A stretch of DNA of 64,000 nucleotides from Bradyrhizobium diazoefficiens (lineage in GTDB: Bacteria > Pseudomonadota > Alphaproteobacteria > Rhizobiales > Xanthobacteraceae). The stretch spans positions 186,001 through 250,000 of the forward strand of contig NZ_JAFCJE010000004.1 in the NCBI RefSeq assembly GCF_018131185.1, written 5' to 3'. Made by a program: the position numbers and the translations under genes. Shown piece after piece: positions 53,423 through 61,586 of this stretch (positions are counted from its first letter, which is position 1; each line of letters begins with the position of its first letter). The notes under the pieces were generated by a model. The model had not been told where the DNA came from, did not search any database, and saw only the letters and a program-made list of their open reading frames with translations.

Positions 53423-53683
53423 ATGAAGGCGAGGTTCTTGCGGTTCGCGGGTGTAAAGAGCCGGGCGCGGCGCGCCTCGACGGTTGGCCTATTCCTGACC
53501 CTGTTCGCCTCCGCCGCGCACGCGCAGGGGACGGCTCAACAGCGCCGGGCCTGCACGCCGGACGTCTACCGGCTCTGCGCCGGCGAAATCCCCAACGTCC
53601 GCGCCATCACATCGTGCTTGCGGCGCAACCGCTCGAGCCTGAGCGAGGCGTGCCGCAGCGTGTTCGATCAGGCCGGCGGCTGA
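53423..53683 (+). CDS. Secreted cysteine-rich-repeat protein
   Basis: An 86-residue exported protein. The signal peptide has a long basic n-region (MKARFLRFAGVKSRARRAST) and is cleaved after SAAHAQ near residue 35. The mature domain has four cysteines in the spacing C-x7-C-x12-C-x11-C (ACTPDVYRLCAG, ITSCLRRNRSSLSEACRSVF). That resembles one unit of the GLG1/cysteine-rich-repeat family seen in many rhizobial periplasmic proteins. It is probably a disulfide-bonded helical hairpin. Function unknown. A GGAG ribosome site lies 10 bases before the ATG. Confidence 0.72.
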   Translation: MKARFLRFAGVKSRARRASTVGLFLTLFASAAHAQGTAQQRRACTPDVYRLCAGEIPNVRAITSCLRRNRSSLSEACRSVFDQAGG

Positions 53684-53956
53684 ACGCAGCAGCTTGTGGA
53701 TTTGTGCGCAGCAAGTCGCCCGGCCGGCTTGCGATTCCCCGATATCGGCTCTGTGGATATGCTGCGGACAGGCTGTGGAGGGGCCGACCTGTGCCGCGGC
53801 GAATAGTTTTTGTGCAGCCGTTTGCCCAAATGCCGGGCGCAGTCCATCCAATTTTTTGTACGCCCGCGGACAAGCTTTTCGTGGCGCGCTCCCGCACGCT
53901 TCCTCCCGATCATTGGGCCATGGCAGGCGCCATGGCATTTCGGAGGAACTGGCGAG

Positions 53957-54877
53957 ATGGACAAATCGGTTTGGCCCCGGGCGCGGCGGGGATCGGCGCG
54001 CGCACCATTGCCGCGGCGCAAGTTTGTGCTCGGTGCCGCCATCGCGTTCGGTCTTGTCGTTGCCGCACCGCTGAGTGCGCAGGCCGCAGCACCCGCCGCC
54101 TGCACCGCGCTGCAGGAGAAATACCCGGACTGGAAGGGCAAGACGCTCGTCAACGCCATCAACCCTCACACGCCGGGTTATGAGACCATCGATCCCAAGA
54201 ATCCCAGTAAGTACATCGGCTTCGATATCGATCTCGGTGAGGCCATCGGCGAATGCCTCGGCTTCAAGCTGGCGTACAAGGCGGTGACGTTCGCAGCGCT
54301 GCTGACCACGCTCGCGGCCGGCCAGGCCGACATCGTCATCTCCGACATCTATGCCACCAAGGAGCGCGCCAAGGCGGCCGACTTCATCACCTACTCGAAA
54401 GTGTTCGACGGCGTGCTCGTCGCCAAGGGCAACCCCAAGGGCATCAACGGCATCAACTTGTCGCTGTGCGGTGCCGCCGCCGCCGAAAACACCGGCTATG
54501 TCGAGGTGCCCTTGATCCAGGCGTTGATCCCGGAGTGCAAGAAGGCCGGCAAGCCCGAGCCGACCATCCAGCTCTACGACAACAACGCCAATTGCATCCA
54601 GGCGATCCTTGCCGGCCGTGCCGACACCTACATCAACGACGTCAATACCGTCGACAGCGCGGTAAAAGCCTATCCGGACAAGCTCGAGAAGGCGGTCGCG
54701 GTGACGATCCCGTATTCGGTCGGCATCGCCGTGCCCAAGGGCAAGCCGAAATTCCGCGATGCCGTGCTCGCCGCGCTGATCGAAGTCCAGAAGGCCGGCA
54801 CGCACATGGAGCTTCTGAAGAAGCATGGGCTCGATGTGAACAACTTCATGGAGCCCGGAATTCTCACGGCCGACTGA
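53957..54877 (+). CDS. ABC transporter substrate-binding protein (family 3), amide operon
   Basis: A 306-residue periplasmic receptor. A long basic n-region (MDKSVWPRARRGSARAPLPR RK) precedes the signal helix FVLGAAIAFGLVVAAPLSAQ. The binding domain shows YIGFDIDLGEAIGECLGFKL, TTLAAGQADIVISDIYATKE and YDNNANCIQAILAGRADTYI, all SBP_bac_3 features. GGAGG lies ten bases before ATG 53957. It overlaps the permease-ATPase gene by three bases. Operon context with two formamidases and RidA suggests the ligand is an amide or other nitrogenous compound rather than a standard amino acid. Confidence 0.9.
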   Translation: MDKSVWPRARRGSARAPLPRRKFVLGAAIAFGLVVAAPLSAQAAAPAACTALQEKYPDWKGKTLVNAINPHTPGYETIDPKNPSKYIGFDIDLGEAIGECLGFKLAYKAVTFAALLTTLAAGQADIVISDIYATKERAKAADFITYSKVFDGVLVAKGNPKGINGINLSLCGAAAAENTGYVEVPLIQALIPECKKAGKPEPTIQLYDNNANCIQAILAGRADTYINDVNTVDSAVKAYPDKLEKAVAVTIPYSVGIAVPKGKPKFRDAVLAALIEVQKAGTHMELLKKHGLDVNNFMEPGILTAD

Positions 54878-56499
54878 TGTCGCTGTTCCTCCACTATTTG
54901 AGCATGCCGTATCTGCTCGAGGGCATCGAGCTCACCCTCGAGGTGACCGCCCTCGGGCTCGGCGGCGGATTGATCCTCGGATTGATCCTCGCCGGGATGC
55001 AGCTCTCTCGCTTCTGGCTACTCTCGGCAATCGCTAGGGCCTACACCGTGATCTTCCGCGGCACGCCGCTGATCCTTCAGATGGTGTTCGCCTACGACGC
55101 GCTGCCGCATATCGGCATCAAGCTGCCGGCGGTGCTGGCCGCCGGCCTCGCGCTGGCCTGCAACGAAGCGCCGTTCATCGCCGAGATGCTGCGCGCCGGC
55201 GTGCTCGGCGTCGACCGCGGGCAGGTCACCGCAGGGCAAGCACTCGGCATGACGCCGCGGATCCTGATGTGGCGGGTGATCGCGCCGCAGGCGATCCGCA
55301 CCATGATTCCGGCTTTCGGCAACGAGGCCGTCAGCGCGCTGAAGAATTCCTCACTCGCCTCCGTGGTCGCGGTGCAGGAGCTGACCTTGCGTTCGACGCA
55401 GCTGGCGTCCTCGACCTTCGACTTCTTTTCGATCTTCTTCGCTTCGGGCCTGTTGTACCTGGTGCTGACCTTTGCCATCAGCGTGATCCAGCTCTTCGTC
55501 GAATGGCTGCTCGATCTCGACCGTGCCAAGGGTCGCCAGCGCAAGCTGGCGGATTATCTGCCCTGGCGCCGGGTCGATCTCGGTACCAGGCGCGAACTTG
55601 CGGAAGCGACAGCCGATGCGCCTGAGCCGGTGAAGGCCGAGCTTGTGGATACGCCTGCGCTTGCCCTGACGCGCGAGGAGCGCGCCCGCCGCGCAGCCAC
55701 GATCGCGCGCAACAATATCGCGGTCGAGACGAGGGATCTCGGCAAGAGCTACGGCTCACAAAAGGTGCTGGACGGTCTCGACCTCACCGTGCGCGTCGGC
55801 GAGGTGGTCGCGCTGCTCGGTCCCAGCGGCTCCGGCAAGAGTACGCTGCTCCGCTGCATCAACCATCTCGAAAGCTGGGAGTCCGGCACCGTCCGCGTCG
55901 GCGGACGACGCCTCGGCTTTGGCGAGAACGGCAAGCCGCTATCGCCCCGCGACCTCGCCAATGAGCGCGCCAGTGTCGGCGTCGGCATGGTGTTCCAGCA
56001 GTTCAATCTGTTCGCCCATCTCTCGGCCAAGGAGAACATCGCCGGTCCCCTGCGTTGGGTCCACGGCATGACCAGGGTCGACGCCGATCGCCGTGCCGCC
56101 GAGCTGCTCGATCGCGTTGGTCTCTCGCATCGCGCTGATGCGCTACCGCGGCATCTGTCCGGCGGTCAGCAGCAGCGTGTTGCCATCGCCCGCGCGCTCG
56201 CACCCAATCCGAGTGTGCTGCTGCTGGACGAGCCGACCTCCGCGCTCGATCCCGAATTGGTCAACGAGGTGCTGGAGGTGATCCGGCGTCTCGCCATCGA
56301 CGACGGCCTCACCATGATCATCTCGACACACCAGATCCGCTTTGCCGACGAAGTGGCCGACCGCGTCGCTTTCCTGAGTGGTGGGACGATCATCGAGGAG
56401 GGGCCCGCGCACGAGGTGCTCTCCAACCCCCGCAATCCGCTGACGGCGCGATTCCTCAGTGTGATGGAGGCCGACAAGACTTCGGAGGCGGTGCGATGA
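54877..56499 (+). CDS. Fused ABC permease-ATPase for amino-acid-type substrates
   Basis: A 540-residue fusion carrying both membrane and motor parts of a polar-amino-acid importer. Residues ~1-215 are a HisM-type permease (LEGIELTLEVTALGLGGGLI; AYTVIFRGTPLILQMVFAYD; EAA loop RGQVTAGQALGMTPRILMWR). A charged linker (~215-285) is followed by the ATPase: Walker [18 protein letters not shown]-loop VFQQFNLFAHLSAKEN, signature [15 protein letters not shown], Walker [15 protein letters not shown] and switch His STHQIRFADEVADRV. Only one permease is present, so it should work as a homodimer. Translational overlap with the binding-protein gene (TGATG). Confidence 0.93.
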   Translation: MSLFLHYLSMPYLLEGIELTLEVTALGLGGGLILGLILAGMQLSRFWLLSAIARAYTVIFRGTPLILQMVFAYDALPHIGIKLPAVLAAGLALACNEAPFIAEMLRAGVLGVDRGQVTAGQALGMTPRILMWRVIAPQAIRTMIPAFGNEAVSALKNSSLASVVAVQELTLRSTQLASSTFDFFSIFFASGLLYLVLTFAISVIQLFVEWLLDLDRAKGRQRKLADYLPWRRVDLGTRRELAEATADAPEPVKAELVDTPALALTREERARRAATIARNNIAVETRDLGKSYGSQKVLDGLDLTVRVGEVVALLGPSGSGKSTLLRCINHLESWESGTVRVGGRRLGFGENGKPLSPRDLANERASVGVGMVFQQFNLFAHLSAKENIAGPLRWVHGMTRVDADRRAAELLDRVGLSHRADALPRHLSGGQQQRVAIARALAPNPSVLLLDEPTSALDPELVNEVLEVIRRLAIDDGLTMIISTHQIRFADEVADRVAFLSGGTIIEEGPAHEVLSNPRNPLTARFLSVMEADKTSEAVR

Positions 56500-56542
56500 G
56501 CGGCGCCTCCACAATGTTCAAGACTCCCGAAGAGGCCAGCTC

Positions 56543-57784
56543 ATGAAGCATGTCACCCTGCCGGTTTCGCCGAAAACCGTTCACTGGGGCTATTTCTCCA
56601 AGATAGTCGCGCCGGCCCTGACGCTGCGCTCCGGGGATCGCGCCACCATCGAGACCCTGACCCATCACGCCAATGACGATTACGAGCGCATGATCCAGGG
56701 GGACCCCGGCGCCGAAAGCGTGTTCCAGTGGACTCGTGAGCACAAGGCCGTGGCGCGCCGCGGCTCCGGCCGGGTCGAGGGTCCCTTCGTCCGCGGCGCA
56801 GGCGAGGGGATCGGCGTGCACCTGCTCACCGGACCGGTGGCGATCGAAGGCGCCGAGCCCGGCGACATCCTGGAGGTACGCATTCTCGACGTCCGGCCAC
56901 GGCCAAGCTGCAGCGCCTGCCACGCCGGCCGCTGCTTCGGCTCCAATGTCGCGGCGAACTGGGGCTTTCACTATCACGACCTGATCGAGGAGCCGAAGCC
57001 GCGCGAGGTCGTCACCATCTTCGAGCTCGACACCTCCGGCGAGCCCCACGCAAAGGCCGTCTACAATTACGTCTGGACGCCGCAGACCGACCCAGACGGC
57101 ATCGTGCATCCGACCATCGACTATCCCGGGGTGCGCGTGGACCACGCCACCATCAGGAAGCGCGAGAACATCCTCTCGAGCGTGAAGGTGCCGGCGCGGC
57201 TGCATTTCGGCACGATGGGCCTCGCGCCGTCTGAGGCCGATTTCGTCAGCTCGATTCCGCCGAGCTACACCGGCGGCAACATCGACGATTGGCGCATCGG
57301 CAAGGGCGCGCGGATGTTCTATCCGGTCGCCGTCCCTGGCGCCTATTTCTCGGTCGGCGATCCCCATGCCGCCCAGGGCGACAGCGAGCTCGGCGGCACC
57401 GCGATCGAGACCTCGCTCACCGGCGATTTCGAGTTTATCCTGCACAAGAAGGCCGACCTTGCCGGCACCAGCCTCGAAGGCCTCGACCATCCCATGCTGG
57501 AGACCGACCACGCCTGGTCGTTCTACGGCTTCACCTATCCGAACTATCTCGCCGCGCTCGGCACCGATGCGCAAACCGAGATTGCCAACCACTCCAGTCT
57601 CGACCGTGCGATGCGCGACGCGTTCAGGAAACTCCGCCGGTTTCTGATGACCGTGCATGGCCTCAGCGAGGACGAGGCGATCTCGCTGATGTCGGTCGGC
57701 GCGGATTTCGGCGTGACTCAGGTTGTCGACGCCAATTGGGGTGTCCACGGCACGATCCGCAAGAACGTCTTCCGGTGCGAGTAA
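56543..57784 (+). CDS. Acetamidase/formamidase family protein
   Basis: A 413-residue cytosolic amidohydrolase of the FmdA/AmdA fold that releases ammonia from short amides. It starts MKHVTLPVSPKTVHWGYFSK, followed by AGEGIGVHLLTGPVAIEGAE, a Cys-rich turn (RPSCSACHAGRCFGSNVAAN), and the conserved YFSVGDPHAAQGDSELGGTA and ETSLTGDFEFILHKKADL. The GDPHAAQGDGE-type block and HW near the N-terminus are in the metal/active-site region of the family. The C-x2-C-x4-C cluster is unusual and absent from the paralogue fused in the next gene. It follows the importer gene by 43 bases with a GAAGAGG site. Confidence 0.9.
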   Translation: MKHVTLPVSPKTVHWGYFSKIVAPALTLRSGDRATIETLTHHANDDYERMIQGDPGAESVFQWTREHKAVARRGSGRVEGPFVRGAGEGIGVHLLTGPVAIEGAEPGDILEVRILDVRPRPSCSACHAGRCFGSNVAANWGFHYHDLIEEPKPREVVTIFELDTSGEPHAKAVYNYVWTPQTDPDGIVHPTIDYPGVRVDHATIRKRENILSSVKVPARLHFGTMGLAPSEADFVSSIPPSYTGGNIDDWRIGKGARMFYPVAVPGAYFSVGDPHAAQGDSELGGTAIETSLTGDFEFILHKKADLAGTSLEGLDHPMLETDHAWSFYGFTYPNYLAALGTDAQTEIANHSSLDRAMRDAFRKLRRFLMTVHGLSEDEAISLMSVGADFGVTQVVDANWGVHGTIRKNVFRCE

Positions 57785-57819
57785 TGCATTGAGACGCGGT
57801 CTGTTTTCAGGATGAGCGG

Positions 57820-60249
57820 GTGACAGGCAGAGATCGTTTGCGGCCCGTCGCGGCGACGGACGACGGCGTGCGTTTGGCACAGAGGTTGCTTCGATCGACC
57901 GCAATCTGGGTCGATCCGATGAGCTTTCGCCCGTTCACGAGCGAGTCCTACGCGCAAGACGACCGCCCCGAAGCCTGGCGGGACGTGCTGGCGGCGGTCG
58001 GCCTGCAGCCGGCAGGCGGGCATTCCTTCTTCGACGGGCACGCGACCGCCTGTCATCGTCACGTCGCAGGTGTCGCGCTGACGCGCATGGCCGCGGGCGC
58101 GCAGAGCGTTGGTCCCCTCCCGCAGGCGAATGAAGACCTTCCGATCGCGCTGATGCCGGTTGAGGACGGCATGGTGCTGAAGAGCGCCGGTGGACACCGC
58201 ATCGTTCCTGTCGGTCATCTCGTGCTCCTGCCGCGCAGCGGGGACTGGAGCATCGTGTTTCAGCGCGACATGCGCGCCATCGTGCTGTCGCTGACGTCGG
58301 AGGCGCTGCGCGGACGCCTCTCGGGCAAGCCACGGCTCGGCGAGCCGCGCGTCGTTCCACCCGGCGGCTTCGCCGACGTGTTCGCGCGCTTGCTGGACGC
58401 GACCGCGCGCACGCTCGACACGTTGAGCGATGCCGAATGGAGTTCGCTCGCGCAGTCGCTTGCCGATCTTCTCCTGACGCTCGCGCATCAGCTGGTGGCG
58501 TCGAGTTCCGATGCTGGATCCAGTGCGACGCAGACTGCGCTGCTGCACCGGATCTGCCAGACCATCGAGCGTCGCCTCGACGATCCCGACCTGGTGCCGG
58601 CGCGTGTCGCGCAAGCCGAGGGCATTTCCGAACGTTACTTGCAGAAGCTGTTCGAAACCGTCGGCGACAATTTCACCCACTACGTTCGCGAGCGACGTCT
58701 TCAGCGCGCCTGGGCCGACCTGTCCAATCCGACCGAGGCGCATCGCTCGATCTCGGAGATCGCGTACGCCTATGGCTTTGGCGACTCCGCGCATTTCAGC
58801 CGCGTCTTCCGCCATCGCTTCGGTCTGCCGCCGCGCGAGTTTCGCCAGCAGGAGGCGGAACGAGCGACTGCACAGCACGGGGTCGCCGGTCAGCGCGGCT
58901 GGCCGCAAGAGGCACTGGCGCAACCGCGGGCGCATCAGAGCGTGCAGGCGCGCACCAGTGTCGCCTGTCCCGGCGCCGAGGAGCGGACGCCCGCGGGGCG
59001 TAAGCATCACCATCTCCCGGTCGAAGCCAACCGCGTTCATTGGGGTTATTTCAGCCGCTCGCTGCCGCCGCAGATCGAGATCGCCTCGGGCGACATCATC
59101 ACCATCGAGACGCTGACGCAGCACGCCTCCGACGATCCTGCGTTGATGATCGCCGGCGATGCCGCCGCAGAAAGCGTGTTCGGCTGGACGCGGGACAAGA
59201 AGAACGTCGACCGCCGCGGCGCAGGGCCCATGGATGCGAGCGTGTTCGGCCGCGGTGCCGGCGAGGGATTTGGCGTGCACATCTGCACCGGGCCCGTCGC
59301 GGTGAAGGACGCCCGGCCCGGCGACGTCCTGGAGGTGCGCATCCTCGACATCGTGCCGCGCGCGAGCCGCAATCCGAACCATGGGGGTCGTGTTTTCGGC
59401 TCCTCGGTCGCGGCGTGGTGGGGCTATCACTACAACGAGTTTCTCGGCGGTCCCAAGCCGCGCGAAGTCGTCACCATCTATGAGATCTTCGATGACGCCG
59501 AGCTGCCGCATGCCCGCGCGCTCTATTCCTACCGCTGGGAGCCGCAGACCGATCCCTTCGGCGTCGTGCACACCACCTACGACTATCCCGGCGTTCCCGT
59601 CGCACCCGCCACGATGAAGCGCCGCCATGCCGTGCTCGACGGCGTCAAGATTCCCCTGCGTCCGCATTTCGGCGTGATCGCAGTGGCGCCGCGCGAGGTC
59701 GATTTTGTCGATTCCGTGCCGCCATCCTATTTCGGCGGCAATCTGGACAATTGGCGGCTCGGGAAGGGGGCGGCCGTCTATCTTCCGGTCTCCGTTCCCG
59801 GCGCGTTGCTGTCGGTCGGGGATCCTCACGCCGCACAGGGCGACGGCGAATTGAGCGGCACCGCGATCGAATGCTCGATGACCGGTACCTTCGAGGTGAT
59901 CCTGCACAAGAAGGCCGATCTCGCCGGCCGTCCCTTCGCCGATCTCTCTTATCCCCTGATCGAGACCGAGACCGACTGGGTGCTGACCGGATTCAGTCAT
60001 CCCAACTACCTCGCGGAATTCGGCGCGCAGGGGCAGAGCGAGGTCTACGCCAAGTCCTCACTCGACCTCGCCATGAAAGACGCTTTTCGCAAGATGCGGC
60101 GCTTCCTGATGAACGTCAAAGGCCTCAGCGAAGACGAGGCGATCGCGCTGATGTCGGCGGCCGTCGATTTCGGCGTCACGCAGGTGGTCGACGGCAATTG
60201 GGGCGTACATGCCATCATCAGCAAGCGCCTGTTTCAGAACGAACCTTGA
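57820..60249 (+). CDS. AraC-type regulator fused to acetamidase/formamidase
   Basis: One open frame of 809 residues joins two proteins. Residues ~34-235 match the AraC 'binding-like' sensor (MSFRPFTSESYAQDDRPEAW; VGHLVLLPRSGDWSIVFQRD). Residues ~242-344 are a full AraC helix-turn-helix pair (LVPARVAQAEGISERYLQKL; ISEIAYAYGFGDSAHFSRVF; RHRFGLPPREFRQ). Residues ~345-397 are low-complexity linker, and ~398-809 form a complete formamidase (HWGYFSRSLPPQIEIASGDI; LLSVGDPHAAQGDGELSGTA). The amidase part begins RKHHHLP, where the paralogue has MKHVTLP, as if the original start codon was lost. GTG 57820 is the first start; ATG 57919 is an alternative. It may sense and hydrolyse the same amide and regulate the operon. 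Confidence 0.88.
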   Translation: MTGRDRLRPVAATDDGVRLAQRLLRSTAIWVDPMSFRPFTSESYAQDDRPEAWRDVLAAVGLQPAGGHSFFDGHATACHRHVAGVALTRMAAGAQSVGPLPQANEDLPIALMPVEDGMVLKSAGGHRIVPVGHLVLLPRSGDWSIVFQRDMRAIVLSLTSEALRGRLSGKPRLGEPRVVPPGGFADVFARLLDATARTLDTLSDAEWSSLAQSLADLLLTLAHQLVASSSDAGSSATQTALLHRICQTIERRLDDPDLVPARVAQAEGISERYLQKLFETVGDNFTHYVRERRLQRAWADLSNPTEAHRSISEIAYAYGFGDSAHFSRVFRHRFGLPPREFRQQEAERATAQHGVAGQRGWPQEALAQPRAHQSVQARTSVACPGAEERTPAGRKHHHLPVEANRVHWGYFSRSLPPQIEIASGDIITIETLTQHASDDPALMIAGDAAAESVFGWTRDKKNVDRRGAGPMDASVFGRGAGEGFGVHICTGPVAVKDARPGDVLEVRILDIVPRASRNPNHGGRVFGSSVAAWWGYHYNEFLGGPKPREVVTIYEIFDDAELPHARALYSYRWEPQTDPFGVVHTTYDYPGVPVAPATMKRRHAVLDGVKIPLRPHFGVIAVAPREVDFVDSVPPSYFGGNLDNWRLGKGAAVYLPVSVPGALLSVGDPHAAQGDGELSGTAIECSMTGTFEVILHKKADLAGRPFADLSYPLIETETDWVLTGFSHPNYLAEFGAQGQSEVYAKSSLDLAMKDAFRKMRRFLMNVKGLSEDEAIALMSAAVDFGVTQVVDGNWGVHAIISKRLFQNEP

Positions 60250-60262
60250 CAAGGACACCCAG

Positions 60263-60646
60263 GTGAAATTCCACATGATCAGCGGCGGACCGAAGCCGGT
60301 CGCACCCTTCAGCCACGCGGTGGAAACCGACGGCTTCGTCTTCGTCACCGGCCAGATGCCGGATACGCCGCAAGCGCCGGGCGCCTTGCCCGACGGCATC
60401 GTCGCGCAGACCCGAGCGGTGATGGAAAATTTGAAGTTGGTCTTGGCCGGCCTCGATCTCGGCCTCGAGCATGTCGTCATGACGCGGATTTATCTGACGC
60501 GCTTCAAGGACGATTATGCCGCGATGAACGAGACCTATCGCATGTACTTCGCGCCCGGTCGGCTGCCGGCCCGCACCTGTGTCGGTGTCACCGGGCTGGC
60601 CTATGACGCGCTGATAGAGATCGACCTCGTGTGCCGGCGGCCGTGA
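60263..60646 (+). CDS. RidA-family (YjgF/YER057c) protein
   Basis: A 127-residue cytosolic trimer-type protein that hydrolyses reactive enamines/imines to ketones and ammonia. The conserved parts are FSHAVETDGFVFVTGQMPDT, the loop Arg in LPARTCVGVTGLAYDALIEI and the Glu of EIDLVCRRP. Both catalytic-type residues of RidA are present. GTG 60263 is used; ATG 60275 is possible. Last gene of the amide operon, 13 bases after the fusion gene. Its place there suggests that amide hydrolysis or later deamination creates an unstable nitrogen intermediate, or that RidA acts as a further amidohydrolase. Confidence 0.9.
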   Translation: MKFHMISGGPKPVAPFSHAVETDGFVFVTGQMPDTPQAPGALPDGIVAQTRAVMENLKLVLAGLDLGLEHVVMTRIYLTRFKDDYAAMNETYRMYFAPGRLPARTCVGVTGLAYDALIEIDLVCRRP

Positions 60647-60825
60647 GAGTCCTTGGAGTGGATTAGACCTGCAACTGCGCGCGGCAGACGGTGGCTGCAA
60701 TCCACCCACGCACCTACAAGCCCTTGCGTTGCCCGACAGGCAAACACCCTATCCCTGGGGCAATGCACGCGCGCGAAAATATTCGCCTTTACAGAATTTC
60801 TGATTTGTCGCAATGTCTCGCCACC

Positions 60826-61290
60826 TCACCCCAGTCAGAGGGGCGTATCGCGATCGTCACGAAACGCGGGGTGAGCCGTGGTGGACGCTGGCAGCATCGG
60901 CGCGAGAGGCATCGCAGGGCGGGCAACCGTGAGCGACAGCCCGCGCGCACACGACCGGTGCAATCAGCGTACGGCAAAACCGTGTCGTCCTGACGCCCGG
61001 GGTCTGTGCGTCAAGTCTTGCGGTGATGTGGCGGCCCGACCGGGTGCGCGCGTCAGCCATCTGCAAGGCGACGGGGGCAATAGTGCATCGCTCCCCGGGG
61101 AGAGCTCGGCATAAGCCGTCAAACCACTGCGCAGGGAAGGCCGGTTGTTTGGCTTCACCTGTATGCCGCTGTGCAGCTTGTTCAGCACACGCTTCGCACA
61201 GTGGACCGCGGGTGCCAGCCGGCATCCGGTCTTCCCTGCACCCTCTGACAAAGAGGGTGATGAGATGAAGCAAAACTCGGGCGAGATGAG
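60826..61290 (-). repeat. Bradyrhizobial dispersed intergenic repeat
   Basis: About 465 bases with no gene but highly recognisable text. Examples are CAGAGGGGCGTATCGCGATC near 60835, CCGTGTCGTCCTGACGCCCG near 60979, GGTGCCAGCCGGCATCCGGT near 61209 and CTTCCCTGCACCCTCTGACA near 61231. In reverse-strand frames it reads QPAFPAQWFDGLCRALPGER, a phrase found in many spurious Bradyrhizobium predictions. I treat it as a dispersed repeat. Borders are approximate. Confidence 0.65.
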
Positions 61291-61553
61291 CCGCGAGGAC
61301 GCGGACCTATGTTCTCGTGCCCCGCTACAGCACGAAGTGATCCGCTGCAAAGCCTTTGGCATGGCAGCTTGTCCGGGACTGCGAGCAGACGGGTGTCGTT
61401 GCCGAATGCTACCGCACTATATCAAATTGCAACCGACGCGTGCAAGAAGTCTTGATCGACCGGTGATAGGCCGGCTTGAACGCGCGCCCGGGCCACGACG
61501 ACCAATCGATAGAGTGCATAAGGATCAGCGGAACGTGATCGCATCCGTCCTTT

Positions 61554-61578
61554 CTAAAGCACCAAAATGGTGCTTTAG
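61554..61578. promoter_or_regulatory. Perfect palindrome, NtrC-site-like, before the PspA-fusion gene
   Basis: CTAAAGCACC-N5-GGTGCTTTAG is a perfect 10-bp inverted repeat around AAAAT. The core GCACCA-N3-TGGTGC equals the central NtrC consensus; only the outermost T/A pair differs. It ends eight bases before ATG 61587, so binding there would block rather than activate this start, unless the regulator is another protein. Confidence 0.6.
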
Positions 61579-61586
61579 TGCTTATC

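Noticed and set aside
57718..60000. 760-codon reverse frame over the AraC-formamidase gene
   Set aside because: No recognisable motifs, and the + strand has two clear domains with catalytic and DNA-binding signatures.
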